In this document: positions 5,052 through 6,597 of the stretch, piece after piece
Layout of the letters: each line of letters opens with the position of its first letter
How positions within the stretch are numbered: the stretch's first letter is position 1
From: Bacteroidaceae bacterium
GTDB taxonomy: Bacteria; Bacteroidota; Bacteroidia; Bacteroidales; Bacteroidaceae
Assembly (NCBI GenBank): GCA_021443405.1
Contig: JABUUA010000050.1
Span: forward strand, 18,648-25,244
Reading direction: 5' to 3'
DNA: 6,597 nt
Made by a program: the position numbers and the translations under genes
The notes under the pieces: generated by a model
Told to the model about the DNA's origin: nothing
The model's input: the letters and a program-made list of their open reading frames with translations, nothing else
Databases searched by the model: none

Positions 5052-6395
5052 ATGAATGCAATAGCAGCGTTGGCGGGGAAGAAGGCCGCCTACTTCACCT
5101 TGGGATGCAAATTGAACTTTGCCGAGACATCGTCGGTGGGCGAAGAACTCAAGCGATGCGGCGTGATGACGGTCGCCAAAGGTGAGGTGGCCGACATCTG
5201 CATTGTGAATACATGCAGCGTGACCGAGGTGGCCGACAGCAAGTGTCGCCAGGCCATCCGCCAGTTGGTGCGCAAGCATCCGGGGGCCTACGTGGTGGTG
5301 ACGGGCTGTTACGCCCAGCTTCAACCCCAGCGGGTGGCTGATATCGAGGGCGTGGACCTCGTGTTAGGTGCGGAGCAGAAAGGGCAGCTTGTCCAGTATC
5401 TGACGGAGCGCATCAGTCTGGACGAGGCCGAACGAACCGCCCGGGCTCACGAATGTCACACCGTGCGCACGGCCGACATCCGCACGTTTGTCCCGTCGTG
5501 CTCGTGTGGTGAACGCACGCGCTACTTCCTGAAAGTGCAGGACGGTTGCGACTATTACTGCACCTATTGCACCATTCCCTTTGCTCGCGGGCGCAGTCGC
5601 AACGGCACCGTCGCCACGCTGGTGGAGCAAGCCCGGGAGGTGGCGGCCAAGGGCGGACGGGAAATTGTGCTGACGGGTGTCAACATCGGTGATTTCGGCA
5701 AGACCACGGGCGAGACGTTCCTCGACCTCGTGAAAGCGCTGGACCGCGTGGAAGGAATAGAGCGTTACCGCATCAGCAGCATAGAACCCAACCTGCTCAC
5801 CGACGAAGTCATAGAGTTTTGTGCGCAGAGCCGTGCCTTCATGCCGCATTTCCACATCCCCTTGCAGAGCGGTAGCGACGAGGTGCTCCGCCTGATGCAC
5901 CGCCGTTACGATACGGCGCTCTTTGCCCGAAAATTAGAGAAAATCAAGTCGTTGATGCCCGACGCCTTCATCGGCGTCGATGTCATCGTGGGCACTCGCG
6001 GCGAGACGGACGAACTGTTTGCCGAAGCCCTGCGCTTCCTGCAGCGCGTGCCCGTGAGCCAATACCACGTGTTCAGCTACAGCGAGCGCCCCGGCACCAA
6101 GGCCCTCGACATCGCCCACAGTGTCACGCCCGAGGTGAAGCACGCCCGCAGTCAGCAGGTGTTAGAACTGAGCGACGCCCTCACGCGCGCGTACTATACT
6201 ATATATATAGGGAGCGTCCGTCCCGTGCTGCTCGAGCATGGCAAGCGCCGCGGTGTGCAGACGGGCTTTACCGACAACTACATCAAGGTGGAGGTGCAGG
6301 CCGAACGCGACGGCGAAATTGTGATGGTGCGCCTCGACGGATGGAACAAGGACCAGACGGCGCTCGTGGGAGCCATCGTAGAAACAGATGTATGA
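5052..6395 (+). CDS. mtaB: tRNA t6A37 C2-methylthiotransferase MtaB
   Basis: MtaB is a radical-SAM methylthiotransferase that converts t6A at position 37 of ANN-decoding tRNAs to ms2t6A. The 447-residue product has the N-terminal MTTase domain with cysteines C19 (TLGCKLNFAE), C55 (VNTCSVTEVAD) and C86 (TGCYAQ) for the auxiliary 4Fe-4S cluster. The radical-SAM motif CDYYCTYC follows (C166, C170, C173), with IEPNLL, HIPLQSGSDEVLRLM and FSYSERPGT further on. A C-terminal TRAM domain (about 385-443) binds tRNA. KLNFAETSSVGEEL after TLGC favours MtaB over MiaB or RimO. The start at 5052 puts LGCKLN at its normal place near the N-terminus; a longer frame from a TTG at 4890 is rejected because it crosses the promoter at 5016-5047. 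Its stop overlaps the next gene's start. Confidence 0.95.
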   Translation: MNAIAALAGKKAAYFTLGCKLNFAETSSVGEELKRCGVMTVAKGEVADICIVNTCSVTEVADSKCRQAIRQLVRKHPGAYVVVTGCYAQLQPQRVADIEGVDLVLGAEQKGQLVQYLTERISLDEAERTARAHECHTVRTADIRTFVPSCSCGERTRYFLKVQDGCDYYCTYCTIPFARGRSRNGTVATLVEQAREVAAKGGREIVLTGVNIGDFGKTTGETFLDLVKALDRVEGIERYRISSIEPNLLTDEVIEFCAQSRAFMPHFHIPLQSGSDEVLRLMHRRYDTALFARKLEKIKSLMPDAFIGVDVIVGTRGETDELFAEALRFLQRVPVSQYHVFSYSERPGTKALDIAHSVTPEVKHARSQQVLELSDALTRAYYTIYIGSVRPVLLEHGKRRGVQTGFTDNYIKVEVQAERDGEIVMVRLDGWNKDQTALVGAIVETDV

Positions 6396-6597
6396 ACAAG
6401 ATAGCCATCGTAATACTGAACTGGAACGGAGCGGACATGATGCGTCGCTTCCTGCCCGACGTGGTGAAGTTCTCGCCCGCCGACTCGGTGGTGGTGGCCG
6501 ACAACGGCAGCACCGACGACTCGCTCTCGTGGCTCTCGGCCACGCTGCCCGCGGTGCGACAGGTAGTGCTCGGCGCGAACTACGGGTTTGCCGAAGG
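6392..6597 (+). CDS. Family 2 glycosyltransferase, N-terminal part (3' end outside window)
   Basis: The first 68 residues of a GT2-type (GT-A fold) glycosyltransferase are visible. The N-terminal strand reads MNKIAIVILNWNGADMMRRF, the nucleotide-sugar motif VVVADNGSTDDS lies at 33-44, and NYGFAEG sits at the window edge (63-69, last codon incomplete). This N-terminus resembles rhamnosyltransferase-like GT2 proteins. Members use nucleotide sugars to build cell-surface glycans, but donor and acceptor cannot be told from this fragment. The ATG overlaps the mtaB stop as ATGA (6392-6395), so it is probably co-transcribed and translationally coupled with mtaB. The segment is strongly GC-rich (codons GTG, CTC, TCG, GCC), like mtaB. 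Confidence 0.9.
   Translation, partial: MNKIAIVILNWNGADMMRRFLPDVVKFSPADSVVVADNGSTDDSLSWLSATLPAVRQVVLGANYGFAE

Overview
The window looks like a piece of a Bacteroidales chromosome, probably from a Prevotella-like or neighbouring lineage. Four things point there. Promoters are of the Bacteroidetes type (TAnnTTTG at -7, with or without TTTG at -33). Lipoproteins start MKK and one carries an acidic KDEE stretch just after the lipidated cysteine. Ribosomal protein L9 has an Ala/Pro/Glu-rich tail. Genes between the ribosomal pair and the right edge lack Shine-Dalgarno sequences and are preceded by A-rich or very short leaders. Assignment below the order is a guess, because no rRNA gene is present.

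Layout, left to right. The 3' end of rpsR (S18, 1-201) and complete rplI (L9, 223-762) close a ribosomal protein operon and end at a strong hairpin (785-822) placed between convergent genes. On the minus strand lie a DUF4827-type lipoprotein with an FKBP-like pattern (875-1576) and, upstream of it, a DHH/DHHA1 phosphoesterase of the NrnA class (1912-2937). The 335 bp between those two carries a promoter, an AT-only palindrome and other inverted repeats, but no gene. The DHH gene is divergent from a COG0523/CobW-family P-loop GTPase (3044-4327) that has a large His-rich, Cys-containing insert. That GTPase gene converges on a 62-residue lipoprotein (4485-4673, minus). Two terminators lie between them, one facing each way. 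After a gene-free promoter region comes mtaB (5052-6395, plus), the tRNA t6A37 methylthiotransferase, which overlaps by 4 nt the start of a family 2 glycosyltransferase cut by the window end (6392-6597).

The genes do not form a single pathway. They fall into translation (S18, L9, MtaB), nucleotide/nanoRNA turnover (DHH protein), metal homeostasis (COG0523 GTPase) and envelope functions (two lipoproteins, a glycosyltransferase). The window reads as mostly ordinary core chromosome: no mobile element, CRISPR array, RNA gene or defence system was recognised. The points most worth a second look are the His/Cys-rich insert and altered NKxD motif of the GTPase, the nearly leaderless promoter arrangement of mtaB and the DUF4827 gene, the nested inverted repeats at 1693-1768, and the small CxxC lipoprotein.
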